Shown: in pieces, positions 16,824 through 25,170 of the stretch
Numbering within the stretch: position 1 is the stretch's first letter
Layout: each line of letters opens with the position of its first letter
Assembly: GCF_017349075.1 (NCBI RefSeq)
Contig: NZ_JAFMOF010000002.1
Location: forward strand, 248,001-312,000
Length of the DNA: 64,000 nucleotides
Source: Streptomyces triculaminicus
GTDB taxonomy: Bacteria > Actinomycetota > Actinomycetes > Streptomycetales > Streptomycetaceae
Direction of reading: 5' to 3'
Translations under genes and position numbers: made by a program
Notes under the pieces: generated by a model
What the model was told of the DNA's origin: nothing
Databases searched by the model: none
The model's input: only the letters and a program-made list of their open reading frames with translations

Positions 16824-18356
16824 ATGACCTCCCAGGCCCCCGCCGCGCAGGGCAGCCGGCGCAACGAGACCGTCATCGTCTTCGCGCTGAGCCTCGCCGC
16901 CATGGTCGTCTCGATGATGCAGACCCTGGTCGTGCCGATCCTCGGCCTCATCCAGAACGACCTCGAGACCACCTCCGCCAACGTCAGCTGGGTCACCACG
17001 GCGACCCTGCTCTCCGCCGCCGTCTTCACCCCGCTGCTCGGCCGCTTCGGCGACCAGCACGGCAAGAAGCAGACCCTGGTCGGCGTGCTGATCGTCATGG
17101 TCGCGGGCTCCGTCCTCGCCGCCGTGACCCACTCCCTGCTCTGGCTGATCGTCGGCCGGGTCCTGCAGGGCGCCGCCACCGCGATCTTCCCGCTGGCGCT
17201 GTCCGTGCTGCGCGAGGAGATCCGCCCGGCCAAGCTGCCCGGCGCCATGGCCATGGTCAGCGGCACCCTCGCCTTCGGCAGCGGCCTGGCGCTGGTGGCC
17301 ACCGGCCTGCTCACCTCCGGCGACAACCCCGACTACCGCAGCGCCTTCTGGCTGGCCACCGGCCTCGCCACGCTCGCCCTGATCGCCGTCGTCGCCCTCG
17401 TCCCCGCCACCCGCGAGACCACCGGCGGCCGCACCGACGTCCTCGGCGCCCTCACCCTGGCCGCCACCCTGGTGCTGCTCCTGCTGCCCATCACCCAGGG
17501 GCACGAGTGGGGCTGGTCCTCCGCCCGTACGCTCGGCTGCTTCGCCGGCGCCGTGGTGATGGCCGCCCTGTGGACCGTGGTCGAGCGCAAGGTCCGCGAG
17601 CCGCTGGTGGACATGCGGATGTTCGCCCACCGCCCGGTGCTCTTCGCCAACGTCGCCGGCCTGCTCGTCGGCTTCGGCTCCTTCGCCCTGTTCATCGGCG
17701 TCTCCTACCTCGTGCAGATGCCGTCGAAGGTCACCGGCTACGGCTTCTCCGCCAGCGTCCTGCGCGCCTCGGTGGAGTACCTGCTGCCCAGCACCGTCGT
17801 CTCGCTGCTCGCGGCCCCCGTCGGCGGCCAGCTCGTCCGCCACAAGGGCCCCCGCCTGGTGCTGCTGCTCGCCTCGCTGATCGGCACCGCCGGCTTCGTG
17901 TGGATCGCCCTCGACCACGAGCACACGTTCTCCGTCATCGCCGCCGGCATGCTCGTCGGCGCGGCCATCAGCTTCGGCTACGCCGCCATGCCCGCCGTGA
18001 TCGTCGCCAGCGTGCCGCCCAAGCAGACCGGCATCGCCAACGGCATCAACTCCATCTCCCGGTCGACCGGCAGCGCCATCGGCAGCGCCATGATCACCAC
18101 GGTGCTGGCCTCCAAGAGCATCGAGCACCTGCCGCCGGGCGCGCCCAAGCTGCCCGCCGAGAGCCAGTTCACCCTCACCTTCGTGATCGCCGGCACCGCG
18201 TTCGTCCTGGTCGCCCTGGTGGCCTGGGCCGGCCTGCGGAGGATCCACACCCTGCGGGCCGCCGAGGTGGCGGGCCCGGCCCCGGCGGCCGACGCTGGGA
18301 CGGGCGGCCGGACGCCGGAAGCGGCCGCACCGAGCGACAAGGAGACGGCACGATGA
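16824..18356 (+). CDS. MFS drug exporter, DHA2-like (14-helix type)
   Basis: 510 residues with about fourteen hydrophobic helices. Motif A-like LLGRFGDQHGKKQ lies after helix 2 and a motif C-like glycine-rich stretch (GTLAFGSGLALVATG) in helix 5, as in EmrB/QacA-type proton-driven exporters. ATG 16824 is used, with AAGGAA about 12 bases before it; a GTG at 16803 is an alternative. The stop overlaps the quinone-oxidoreductase start (ATGA), so the two are translationally coupled. Divergent MarR control suggests export of a toxic or signalling small molecule. Confidence 0.88.
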   Translation: MTSQAPAAQGSRRNETVIVFALSLAAMVVSMMQTLVVPILGLIQNDLETTSANVSWVTTATLLSAAVFTPLLGRFGDQHGKKQTLVGVLIVMVAGSVLAAVTHSLLWLIVGRVLQGAATAIFPLALSVLREEIRPAKLPGAMAMVSGTLAFGSGLALVATGLLTSGDNPDYRSAFWLATGLATLALIAVVALVPATRETTGGRTDVLGALTLAATLVLLLLPITQGHEWGWSSARTLGCFAGAVVMAALWTVVERKVREPLVDMRMFAHRPVLFANVAGLLVGFGSFALFIGVSYLVQMPSKVTGYGFSASVLRASVEYLLPSTVVSLLAAPVGGQLVRHKGPRLVLLLASLIGTAGFVWIALDHEHTFSVIAAGMLVGAAISFGYAAMPAVIVASVPPKQTGIANGINSISRSTGSAIGSAMITTVLASKSIEHLPPGAPKLPAESQFTLTFVIAGTAFVLVALVAWAGLRRIHTLRAAEVAGPAPAADAGTGGRTPEAAAPSDKETAR

Positions 18357-19270
18357 AGGCTGTCAGCTACCGCGCCTACGGGGGCCCCGAGGCCCTGGAG
18401 TACGGCGAGCTGCCCGACCCCCGCCCCGGCCCGGACAGCGTCCTGGTGCGGGTCAGGGCCGCGGCCGTCAACCCCGTCGACTGGAAGGCCCAGGCCGGCT
18501 ACCTCGCCGGCATGATCGACCCGGTCTTCCCCGTCATCCCCGGCTGGGACGTCTCCGGCGTCGTCGTCGCCCTGGGCGCCGACACCCCCGAGTTCCAGGT
18601 GGGCGACGAGGTCATGGGCTACGTCCGCGAGGACTTCCTCTCCCGGGGCACCTTCGCCGAGTACGTCGCCGCCCCGGTGCGCACGCTCGCCCGCAAGCCC
18701 GCCAACCTCTCCTTCGAGGAGGCCGCGGGCCTGCCCCTGGCGGGGCTGACCGCCTTCCAGAGCCTGAAGGCGGCGCGGGCCGGCGAGGGCGACACCGTCC
18801 TCGTCCACGCCGCGGCCGGCGGCGTGGGCTCCATGGCCGTCCAGCTCGCCCGGCACCTCGGCGCCCGCGTCATCGGCACCGCCAGCGAGCGCAACCACGA
18901 CTACCTGCGCTCGCTGGGCGCCGAGCCCGTGACGTACGGCGAGGGCCTGAACGAGCGGGTACGGGCCATGGCGCCCGGCGGCGTGGACGTCGTCCTCGAC
19001 CTCGTGGGCGGCGTCGTCAAGGACTCGGCCGAGGTGACCGCCGAGGGGGCCCGCCTGGTCTCCATCACCGACCCGGAGGTCACCGGGCTCGGCGGCCGCC
19101 TGCTGTGGGTCCGCCCGGACGTCGCGGACCTCACCGCGCTCGGCCACCTGGCCGAGCAGGGGGTGCTGTCCGTGGAGGTCGCCCGGGTCCTCCCCCTGGA
19201 GAAGACGGCCGAGGCCCAGCGGCTCAGCGCCGAGGGCCACACCCGGGGCAAGATCGTGGTGACGCCCTAG
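18353..19270 (+). CDS. NADP-dependent quinone oxidoreductase (zinc-less MDR family)
   Basis: 305 residues. N-terminal catalytic domain with VNPVDWKAQAGY and IPGWDVSGVV, then the Rossmann segment HAAAGGVGSMAVQLA and TASERNHDYLRSLGA, where the nucleotide phosphate is bound. The ligands of zinc alcohol dehydrogenases are absent, as expected for QOR-type enzymes. It reduces quinones or enones with NADPH. The start overlaps the MFS stop by four bases. With the exporter and MarR it forms a probable detoxification unit. Confidence 0.9.
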   Translation: MKAVSYRAYGGPEALEYGELPDPRPGPDSVLVRVRAAAVNPVDWKAQAGYLAGMIDPVFPVIPGWDVSGVVVALGADTPEFQVGDEVMGYVREDFLSRGTFAEYVAAPVRTLARKPANLSFEEAAGLPLAGLTAFQSLKAARAGEGDTVLVHAAAGGVGSMAVQLARHLGARVIGTASERNHDYLRSLGAEPVTYGEGLNERVRAMAPGGVDVVLDLVGGVVKDSAEVTAEGARLVSITDPEVTGLGGRLLWVRPDVADLTALGHLAEQGVLSVEVARVLPLEKTAEAQRLSAEGHTRGKIVVTP

Positions 19271-19291
19271 GGGTCCTGGGAGGTACACCGG

Positions 19292-19321
19292 CGCCGGACG
19301 GGCCGCTCAGCCCGTCCGGCG
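19292..19321. terminator. Bidirectional terminator hairpin
   Basis: CGCCGGACGGGC at 19292-19303 pairs perfectly with GCCCGTCCGGCG at 19310-19321 around a 6-base loop, between convergent genes. The right arm covers the last codons of the Nudix gene. Confidence 0.7.
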
Positions 19322-19834
19322 GTGCTCCCGCAGCCGGGCGTAGGCGGCCAGCCCGTCCGGCACCCACTCCCACGCGTCCAGGCGCGAGCGCAGCTCCTCC
19401 TCCGCCAGGAAGTCCCACCAGGCCACTTCCTCCTCCTGCGGCGCGACCGGCAGCTCGCAGCGGACCTCGTAGACCGCCGACCACCACCGCCCGCCGGGCC
19501 CCTCGTACAGGAACCGGAACAGCGGCGTGGGCGCGGGCAGCCCGCTGACCCCCAGCTCCTCCTCCGCCTCGCGCAGCGCGGCCTCGGCGTAGGACTCGCC
19601 GGTGCCGAGGACCCCGCCCACGAACATGTCGTACCGCGAGGGGAAGACGAGCTTGCGGTCGGTGCGGCGGTGCACGAAGATCCGCCCCCGCGCGTCCCGG
19701 GCCTGGACGAACACACAGCGGTGGATCAGGCCCTTCGCGTAGACCTCGCCCCGCGGCGCCCGCCCGACGACCCGGTCGTGCTCGTCGACGACGTCCAGCA
19801 CCTCGTCGGCCGCGAGCGGCTGCTGATCACTCAT
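19307..19834 (-). CDS. Nudix hydrolase
   Basis: 175 residues. The Nudix box reads GGVLGTGESYAEAAL followed by REAEEELGV, with all conserved Gly, Glu, Arg and Glu positions. Before it, HRCVFVQARDARGRIFVHRR is the first strand set, as in isopentenyl-diphosphate isomerase-like and ADP-ribose-type Nudix proteins. It hydrolyses a nucleoside diphosphate-X substrate not identifiable here. ATG 19834 has only a weak ribosome site. Confidence 0.85.
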   Translation of the reverse strand: MSDQQPLAADEVLDVVDEHDRVVGRAPRGEVYAKGLIHRCVFVQARDARGRIFVHRRTDRKLVFPSRYDMFVGGVLGTGESYAEAALREAEEELGVSGLPAPTPLFRFLYEGPGGRWWSAVYEVRCELPVAPQEEEVAWWDFLAEEELRSRLDAWEWVPDGLAAYARLREHRRTG

Positions 19835-19865
19835 GCGGCCATCCAACCAGCCCCCGTCCCCCGCG

Positions 19866-20750
19866 TCAGTGCGGCTGCAGGTCCCGCACCCGCCCCTCGG
19901 GGGTCATCCCCGACGGCATCGCCGGATGGCGGCCGATCAGCACGATCCCGCACACGATCGCCACCAGGCCCGCCGCCTGCCAGGCCAGCGCCCCGGGCGT
20001 GGCGCGCAGCCGGTCGCCGAGGAACCCCACCCCGCAGGCGATTCCGGCCAGCGGCTGGGCCGCGGTCAGCGCGGGCAGCGACATCCGCAGCGGCGCCGTC
20101 TCGAAGGCGCTCTGCACCAGCAACAGCGCCGTGAGCCCCAGGGCCGCCACCGCGTACGGCTGCCAGCTGGTGACCAGCGCCGCCACGCCGTGGGCGTCCA
20201 GGCGGTCGCCGGTCACCCGGGTGAGGGCGTCCTGGACGCCGTAGAGCAGCCCGGCGGCGACGGCCAGCAGGGCGGCCTCCGTGCTCATCCGCACCCGTTT
20301 GGAGATGGCCGCGAGCAGCAGCGCGCCGCCCACCATCACGCCGACGATCAGCCAGTGCCGCAAGGGGTCGGTGACGGTGGCGCCGCCGGTCGGCCGGCCC
20401 GCGACGATGAACGCGGCCACCCCGCCCGCGAGCAGCCACAGCCCGGCCCAGCCCGCGAGGCCCAGCGGCTGTCTGGTCTGCCAGCGGGAGAGGGCCATCG
20501 CGAACAGCAGGTTTGTCGCCATCAGCGGTTCGACCAGGGACACCTCGCCCCAGTTGAGCGCGAGGGCGCCCAGCACCATCCCGCAGACCATGAACGCGAT
20601 GCCCGCCAGCCAGCGCGGCATGCGCGCGAGGTCCAGCAGCAGCCGGAAGGAGAGGAAGTCGCTCATGGGGGCGTGCTGCGCGGCGTTCTGCTGCAGCACG
20701 AACCCGACGCCCAGACAGCATGCCGCGCTCACGGCGAAGGCGAAGACCAT
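19866..20750 (-). CDS. DMT-superfamily (EamA-like) transporter
   Basis: 294 residues with nine or ten hydrophobic helices arranged as two similar halves, as in drug/metabolite transporters. Helix 1 begins VFAFAVSAACCLGVGFVLQQ, and a Pro/Gln break (TSWQPYAVAALG) starts the second half. ATG 20750 is preceded by GAGGT at about 8 bases; GTG 20753 is possible. The upstream region has three 11-bp-spaced repeats and a palindrome that may control it. The substrate is unknown. Confidence 0.8.
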   Translation of the reverse strand: MVFAFAVSAACCLGVGFVLQQNAAQHAPMSDFLSFRLLLDLARMPRWLAGIAFMVCGMVLGALALNWGEVSLVEPLMATNLLFAMALSRWQTRQPLGLAGWAGLWLLAGGVAAFIVAGRPTGGATVTDPLRHWLIVGVMVGGALLLAAISKRVRMSTEAALLAVAAGLLYGVQDALTRVTGDRLDAHGVAALVTSWQPYAVAALGLTALLLVQSAFETAPLRMSLPALTAAQPLAGIACGVGFLGDRLRATPGALAWQAAGLVAIVCGIVLIGRHPAMPSGMTPEGRVRDLQPH

Positions 20751-20788
20751 CACGTCGCACCTCAAGACCGTGCGGTCGAAGGGGATTT

Positions 20789-20818
20789 GACAGAAAGCTG
20801 ACAGAAATGCAACAGAAA
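20789..20818. promoter_or_regulatory. Three direct repeats at 11-bp spacing, possible response-regulator site
   Basis: GACAGAAA at 20789, GACAGAAA at 20800 and AACAGAAA at 20811 keep an exact 11-bp period, which places each copy on the same DNA face. They lie 39-68 bases upstream of the DMT transporter start, where an activator of the OmpR/PhoP type would bind. The sequence is not the PhoP consensus I know. Confidence 0.4.
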
Positions 20819-21004
20819 AACGGTAGCCGCCCTGGGGGCGGTGTGGCGCCCGAGTACCCCTCTTTCGGCCGTTCATCCGGAACAGCCGTGCCCATCCCGA
20901 TAAGGTCGAACATGAGTGCGTCGAGTATGCGTGCGTCCATCAGGGGTGCGCGGGGGTCGTCCCGCCCCGGAGGGTCCGGCAACTTGTACTGACGGTACGT
21001 TACT

Positions 21005-21017
21005 TGACGTTACGTCA
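21005..21017. promoter_or_regulatory. Palindrome TGACGTTACGTCA, putative operator
   Basis: A perfect 5-bp inverted repeat around TTA, nested in a larger CTGACG...CGTCAG inverted pair, 128-140 bases upstream of the gene at 21145. It is not assigned to a regulator. Confidence 0.4.
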
Positions 21018-21144
21018 GCATCAAGATCGGTCTTGACGCGGAGCCGTGACTACCGGTTTGCTGTGCGTGATCGAGCAAGCTTATTCACCGGCGCCCGGCG
21101 ACCCGGCGCCCGGAGGGGACGTACGCCGTGGAGGAAGCCCGCAG

Positions 21145-22101
21145 ATGACGCCCCCGCCCCCCTTGGGCCGCTCCCGGAACAAGGAGGGGCCGGCCTTCGA
21201 AGCGGCCCTCGACGACCATGAGCTGGCCACCGTCCGGGACGCGCTGGCCCGGGGCCGCTGGGCCGACGCCCGGCAGCTCCTCGCCCGCACCGGAGACGAC
21301 TGGGACCGCCGCGGCCACCGCCTCGTCGTCCTCGCCGAGGGCCCCACCAGCGTCGCCTGGGCCCGCGAATGGCAGCTCGCCGAGCCCGACAGCCCCGACG
21401 CCGCCGCCCTCCTGGCCTGCGCCACCGTCGCCCGGGCCGTCCACGGCAAGGACACCCCCGACGCCGCCCGCGCCCTGTGCCTGGCCGCCGCCGCAATGGC
21501 CCCCCGCGACCCGACCCCCTGGCTCGGCATCCTCATCCTCGCCCGCCGCACCGGCACCGACGGCGAGCGCGTCCGCGCCTTCGACCAGGTGCGCGCCCGG
21601 CACCGGGACCACCACCACGCCCACCACCTGATGGCCGCCTGCCTGGCCGAACACCAGGACGGCGACCGCGACGACCCGCTCCACGAGGTCTACGACTTCG
21701 CCTCCTGGGCCGCCGAGCAGGCCCCCGCCGACTCGCCGCTGGCCGTCCTGCCCGTCGTCGCCCACGCCGAGCGCTACCGCGTCCTCGCCCGCGCCGGCCT
21801 CGAGCCCGCCGACCCCGCCCGGTCCGGCCACTGGGGCACCCGCCGCGCCCGCCAGGTGATGAAGGCCGCCTTCGACTGGTGGCTGGAATGGGACGTCGAC
21901 GACGGCACCGCCCACCCCCGGCGCAAGGTCGACCTCAACTTCCTCGCTCACGCCAAGCTCCACGAGGGCCGCCCCGCCGAGGCCGCCGCCCTGCTCACCC
22001 GGATCGGACCGCACGCCACCCACGCCCCCTGGTCCTATCCCGACCGGGATCCCAGGAAGGCCTTCAGGGCCGCCCGCCGCGCCGCCCTCGGCGCCGCCTG
22101 A
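21145..22101 (+). CDS. Helical repeat-like protein of unknown function
   Basis: 318 residues, mostly amphipathic Ala-rich helices in pairs, such as ATVRDALARGRWADARQLLART and AAALLACATVARAVHG, which look like degenerate TPR units. There is no signal peptide or membrane helix. ATG 21145 follows GGAGGAAG by 8 bases. A His-rich RHRDHHHAHHLMAACLAEH segment lies near the middle. I do not recognise a named family; a protein-interaction role is a guess from the fold. It precedes an amino-acid permease by 35 bases, so the two may be cotranscribed. Confidence 0.7.
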   Translation: MTPPPPLGRSRNKEGPAFEAALDDHELATVRDALARGRWADARQLLARTGDDWDRRGHRLVVLAEGPTSVAWAREWQLAEPDSPDAAALLACATVARAVHGKDTPDAARALCLAAAAMAPRDPTPWLGILILARRTGTDGERVRAFDQVRARHRDHHHAHHLMAACLAEHQDGDRDDPLHEVYDFASWAAEQAPADSPLAVLPVVAHAERYRVLARAGLEPADPARSGHWGTRRARQVMKAAFDWWLEWDVDDGTAHPRRKVDLNFLAHAKLHEGRPAEAAALLTRIGPHATHAPWSYPDRDPRKAFRAARRAALGAA

Positions 22102-22136
22102 GCCGGCCTCACCCCACGGGAAGGACCCCTCCCGCC

Positions 22137-23687
22137 ATGCCGACGGGCACCACCAGCGAGATCAGCACCTTCAAGGGCCGGGCCAGACGGCTGCGCGCCG
22201 ACCGCATCGGCGTGGCCGGCCTGCTGCTGTCGGTCGTCGCCGCCAGCGCCCCCCTGATGGTGACGGCGGGCGTCATGCCCACCACCTACGGGACGATGGG
22301 CATCGTCGGACAGCCCCTGCTCTACGTCGCCCTCGGCGCCGTCCTGACCCTCTTCTCCGTCGGCTACGCCGAGATGAGCCGGCACGTCCACAACGCCGGC
22401 GCCTTCTACGCCTACATCGCCCGCGGCCTGGGCGGCACCGCCGGAGCCGCCGCCTCCGTCGTCGCCCTCGTCTCCTACAGCACCATGCAGGTCGGGATCT
22501 ACGGCATCTTCGGCCACGAACTGGCCACCCTCCTCGACGACCACCTCGGGGTGAACGTCGCCTGGTGGGTGCCCGCGCTCGCCGCCGTCGCCGTCACCGG
22601 CGCCCTCGGCTGGCTCAAGACGGACCTCAACGTCAAGATCCTCGGCGTGCTGCTGCTCGTCGAGTGCGCCATGGTCGCCGTCTTCGACGTCGCCGCCTTC
22701 GCCGGCCCCGGCGCCGACGGCCTGTCCTTCCACGCCTTCGACCCCGCCACCCTCTCCGGCGCCGGCCTCGGCACCGCCCTCTGCCTGACCATCGCCTCGT
22801 TCGTCGGCTTCGAACAGGCCGCCGTCTACGCCGAGGAGACCAGCCGCCCGCAGGTCGTCGTCGCCCGCGTCACCTTCCTCGCCGTCGGCTTCATCGCCCT
22901 CTTCTTCGCCGTCGGCTCCTGGGCCCTGAGCGTGGCCGCCGGCCCCTCCCGGATCGTCGAGGCGTCCCGGGACGCAGGCCCCGGCCTGCTCTTCGTCCTC
23001 GCCGAGGACCGGCTCGGCGCCGGCTTCACCGACGTCATGCACCTCTTCTACGTCACCGGGACGTTTGCCGCCCTGCTCAGCTTCCACAACGTCGTCGCCC
23101 GCTACGCCTTCGCCATGGGCCGCGAGGGCCTGCTGCCCGCCGCCGTCAGCCGCACCGCCCGCACCAGCGGCGCCCCCGCCCACGGCTCGCTGCTGCAGAG
23201 CGTCGTCTCGCTCCTGGTCGTCACCGTCTTCGCCGTCACCGACGACCGCCCCCACGGCGACCCCACCACGCCCGTCATCCGCCTGTTCACCTGGACGGGC
23301 AACGTCGGCGCGCTCGGCGTCGTCCTCCTCATGGCCGCCACCAGCGCCGCCGTCATCGCCTTCTTCGTACGCCGCGGCGCGGCCCGCGCCCAGGCCCCGC
23401 GCCTGCTCGCCTCCGCCGTCGCCGGACTGGCCCTGGTGGTCATCACCGGCTACGCGGTCGCGGACTTCGGCGCCCTGCTCGGCACCGGCCCCCGCTCCGC
23501 CCTGCGCTGGCTCCCGCCCGGCGTCATCGGCCTCGCCGCCGTGGCCGGAGGGGTCCTCGGGCTGGTGCTCAAGGCCGTACGGCCCGAGGCGCACGCCCGG
23601 ATCGGGCTGGGCAACGAGGCGTTCCAGCTGGAGCGCGCGGCGGAGGCCGCGACGGAGACCGCCACCTCGCGCACGGGCGCCCCATGA
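22137..23687 (+). CDS. APC-superfamily amino-acid permease
   Basis: 516 residues with about twelve transmembrane helices. The first helix carries the unwound substrate-site motif ASAPLMVTAGVMP, followed by YAEMSRHVHNAGAFYAYIARGLGG, the conserved helix-2 to helix-3 region of APC transporters. SFVGFEQAAVYAEET marks helix 6. ATG 22137 is preceded by GGGAAGGAC. It imports an amino acid or amine by cation symport or antiport; specificity cannot be stated. Confidence 0.87.
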   Translation: MPTGTTSEISTFKGRARRLRADRIGVAGLLLSVVAASAPLMVTAGVMPTTYGTMGIVGQPLLYVALGAVLTLFSVGYAEMSRHVHNAGAFYAYIARGLGGTAGAAASVVALVSYSTMQVGIYGIFGHELATLLDDHLGVNVAWWVPALAAVAVTGALGWLKTDLNVKILGVLLLVECAMVAVFDVAAFAGPGADGLSFHAFDPATLSGAGLGTALCLTIASFVGFEQAAVYAEETSRPQVVVARVTFLAVGFIALFFAVGSWALSVAAGPSRIVEASRDAGPGLLFVLAEDRLGAGFTDVMHLFYVTGTFAALLSFHNVVARYAFAMGREGLLPAAVSRTARTSGAPAHGSLLQSVVSLLVVTVFAVTDDRPHGDPTTPVIRLFTWTGNVGALGVVLLMAATSAAVIAFFVRRGAARAQAPRLLASAVAGLALVVITGYAVADFGALLGTGPRSALRWLPPGVIGLAAVAGGVLGLVLKAVRPEAHARIGLGNEAFQLERAAEAATETATSRTGAP

Positions 23688-23705
23688 GGCTCCGCCCGCG
23701 GCCCG

Positions 23706-24110
23706 TCAGCCCTCGAGCGCCTTGCCCACCCGCCGCGAGACGGTGAACTCGTAGAGGTCCAGCACCCCCGGCGGCTCCGCGAGCCCCGGCCCGCCGGCCC
23801 GCACCCAGGCCGCGATGTCCGCCAGCGCGTCGTCGTCGTTGACCAGGCCGAGCCACACGGGCCGGCCTCCGGCCGCCCGGCCCGCCGCGGACGGCTGCAC
23901 CACCATCACGTTCGCCTGGTCGCACACGTCCAGGCACTCCGACGCCCGCACCAGCGCGGCCTCGCCCACGGCCCCGCGCAGCCGCCCGATCTGCCCGGCG
24001 TGGTCCACCCCGGGCACCTTGCGCGCGTCGCCGCAGCAGCAGCCCCGGCACACCGTGATGCGGCAGGGCGCGGCGGAAGGGGCGGGAACGCGGGCACTGT
24101 TGGAGATCAT
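23706..24110 (-). CDS. Thioredoxin-like [2Fe-2S] ferredoxin-domain protein
   Basis: 134 residues. Cysteines in TVCRGCCCGDARK and in CLDVCDQANVM give the pattern of thioredoxin-fold [2Fe-2S] proteins, with the second Cys pair about 40 residues after the first. MVVQPS follows as the cluster-side strand. The C-terminal part (WLGLVNDDDALADIAAWV) completes the fold. Electron partner is unknown. ATG 24110 is used; GTG 24128 is an alternative. It converges on the permease gene, separated by 18 bases. Confidence 0.75.
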   Translation of the reverse strand: MISNSARVPAPSAAPCRITVCRGCCCGDARKVPGVDHAGQIGRLRGAVGEAALVRASECLDVCDQANVMVVQPSAAGRAAGGRPVWLGLVNDDDALADIAAWVRAGGPGLAEPPGVLDLYEFTVSRRVGKALEG

Positions 24111-24170
24111 CCGGCAGATGATACGCACGGCGTGCGCACGCCCCGCAGGCCCCGGCGTGGGCGGTGGGCC

Positions 24171-24959
24171 TCAGGCGAACTCCGGTTCCGCCGTGGCCGG
24201 ACCGCCCAGGGCGTCGCGGCGCCGGGGCATCCGCAACGTCACCATCCGGCGCCAGCCGCCGAGGCGTTCGTAGGCGTAGAGGGCGTGGATGCCCGCCGTC
24301 AGCGCCGCCGACTTCGCCCGGGGCCAGCCCAGGAGGCGGCCCATGCGGTGCACGACCGCGAGGCTGACGTCCCGGTAGATCGCGATCTCGGCGAGCGCGC
24401 TCTCGCGCAGCAGGTCCCGGATGAGCCGGCCGTGGCCCTCCGCGGCCAGGCGCAGCAGCTCCTCGTGGCAGTAGGCGAGGTGGTTGGCCTCGTCCTGGCA
24501 GATCATCCGGACGGCGTTGCCGATCTCCGGATGGTCGCCGAAGTGCGCGGTGAGCATGTTCATCTGCTCGGAGGCGCGCTGCTCGGTGACCCGGCTGTGG
24601 GCGAGGTAGGCGATGATGTCGCGCTCGGTCAGCGGGGCGTCGGCGCGCAGCTTGGCGTGCGGCAGGCCGATGCCCTCCCGCTCGAGGATCCTGGTGTAGT
24701 CCGTCTCCGGCGGGACGTCGATCCGTTGCAGGCCGCGCCTGTGCAGCAGGGCGTCGAAGATCCGGCCGTGCTTGTCCTCGTCCGCGCCGTGCCGGGCGAT
24801 CCTGGGGGCGAGCGCCCGCCGGCTCTCGGGTACGAGGGCGGCGATCCGGCCGTTCTCCCAGCCGCCCTGATGCTCGCCGCTCGCGGCGATGGAGCAGAAC
24901 AGCCGGTAGGAGTCGTCGTTGTCGAGGATCTCCTGGAACAGACTTCTGGCCGTGAGCAT
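24171..24959 (-). CDS. Ferritin-like diiron-carboxylate protein
   Basis: 262 residues, nearly all helical. Metal-ligand patterns ADEDKHGRIFDALL and CQDEANHLAYCHEELL fit the Glu/His pairs of ferritin-like four-helix diiron sites. The start at ATG 24959 has GGAGGTGA about 9 bases upstream. Family members range from iron or DNA protection to hydroxylases and aldehyde-deformylating enzymes; nothing here decides. It lies 60 bases upstream of the [2Fe-2S] thioredoxin-like gene on the same strand, so the pair could share electrons (inferred). Confidence 0.78.
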   Translation of the reverse strand: MLTARSLFQEILDNDDSYRLFCSIAASGEHQGGWENGRIAALVPESRRALAPRIARHGADEDKHGRIFDALLHRRGLQRIDVPPETDYTRILEREGIGLPHAKLRADAPLTERDIIAYLAHSRVTEQRASEQMNMLTAHFGDHPEIGNAVRMICQDEANHLAYCHEELLRLAAEGHGRLIRDLLRESALAEIAIYRDVSLAVVHRMGRLLGWPRAKSAALTAGIHALYAYERLGGWRRMVTLRMPRRRDALGGPATAEPEFA

Positions 24960-25170
24960 GGCCGTCACCTCCGTAGGCACAGTCAAGTGCCCCGCACGGG
25001 GCGCGGCAATCAGGGGCCGCCGCGCGCTCGGCCGAACGGAGGATTTCGTACGGGGATTCAGGGGCCGCCCGGCGCGTAACCACCGGGGCGTCCCGGCGTT
25101 GTGCTCGGTGTCGGCCGTGGCGGGGAAGACGACCCCCGAGCCCCCACCACGGCCGCGGCCCCTCCCGGCG
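24960..25170. other. 211-base gap with a repeated 12-mer
   Basis: No gene is seen. TCAGGGGCCGCC occurs twice, near 25010 and 25060, upstream of the ferritin-like gene. A GGCCGCGGCC palindrome lies near 25150, just after the oxidoreductase stop, and may be part of a terminator. Confidence 0.35.

Larger units (their letters stand above)
20751..21144. other. 394-base divergent intergenic region rich in repeat elements
   Basis: No gene is supportable here. It holds GACCG-TG-CGGTC at 20766-20777, three ACAGAAA direct repeats at 11-bp spacing (20789-20818), an inverted CTGACG...CGTCAG pair (20989-20994 and 21013-21018), and a perfect TGACG-TTA-CGTCA palindrome at 21005-21017. The first two are closer to the DMT gene, the last two closer to the gene at 21145. 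Confidence 0.55.

Noticed and set aside
20789..20818. PhoP (PHO) box
   Set aside because: The 11-bp period is right but the repeat sequence does not match the GTTCACC-type consensus on either strand.
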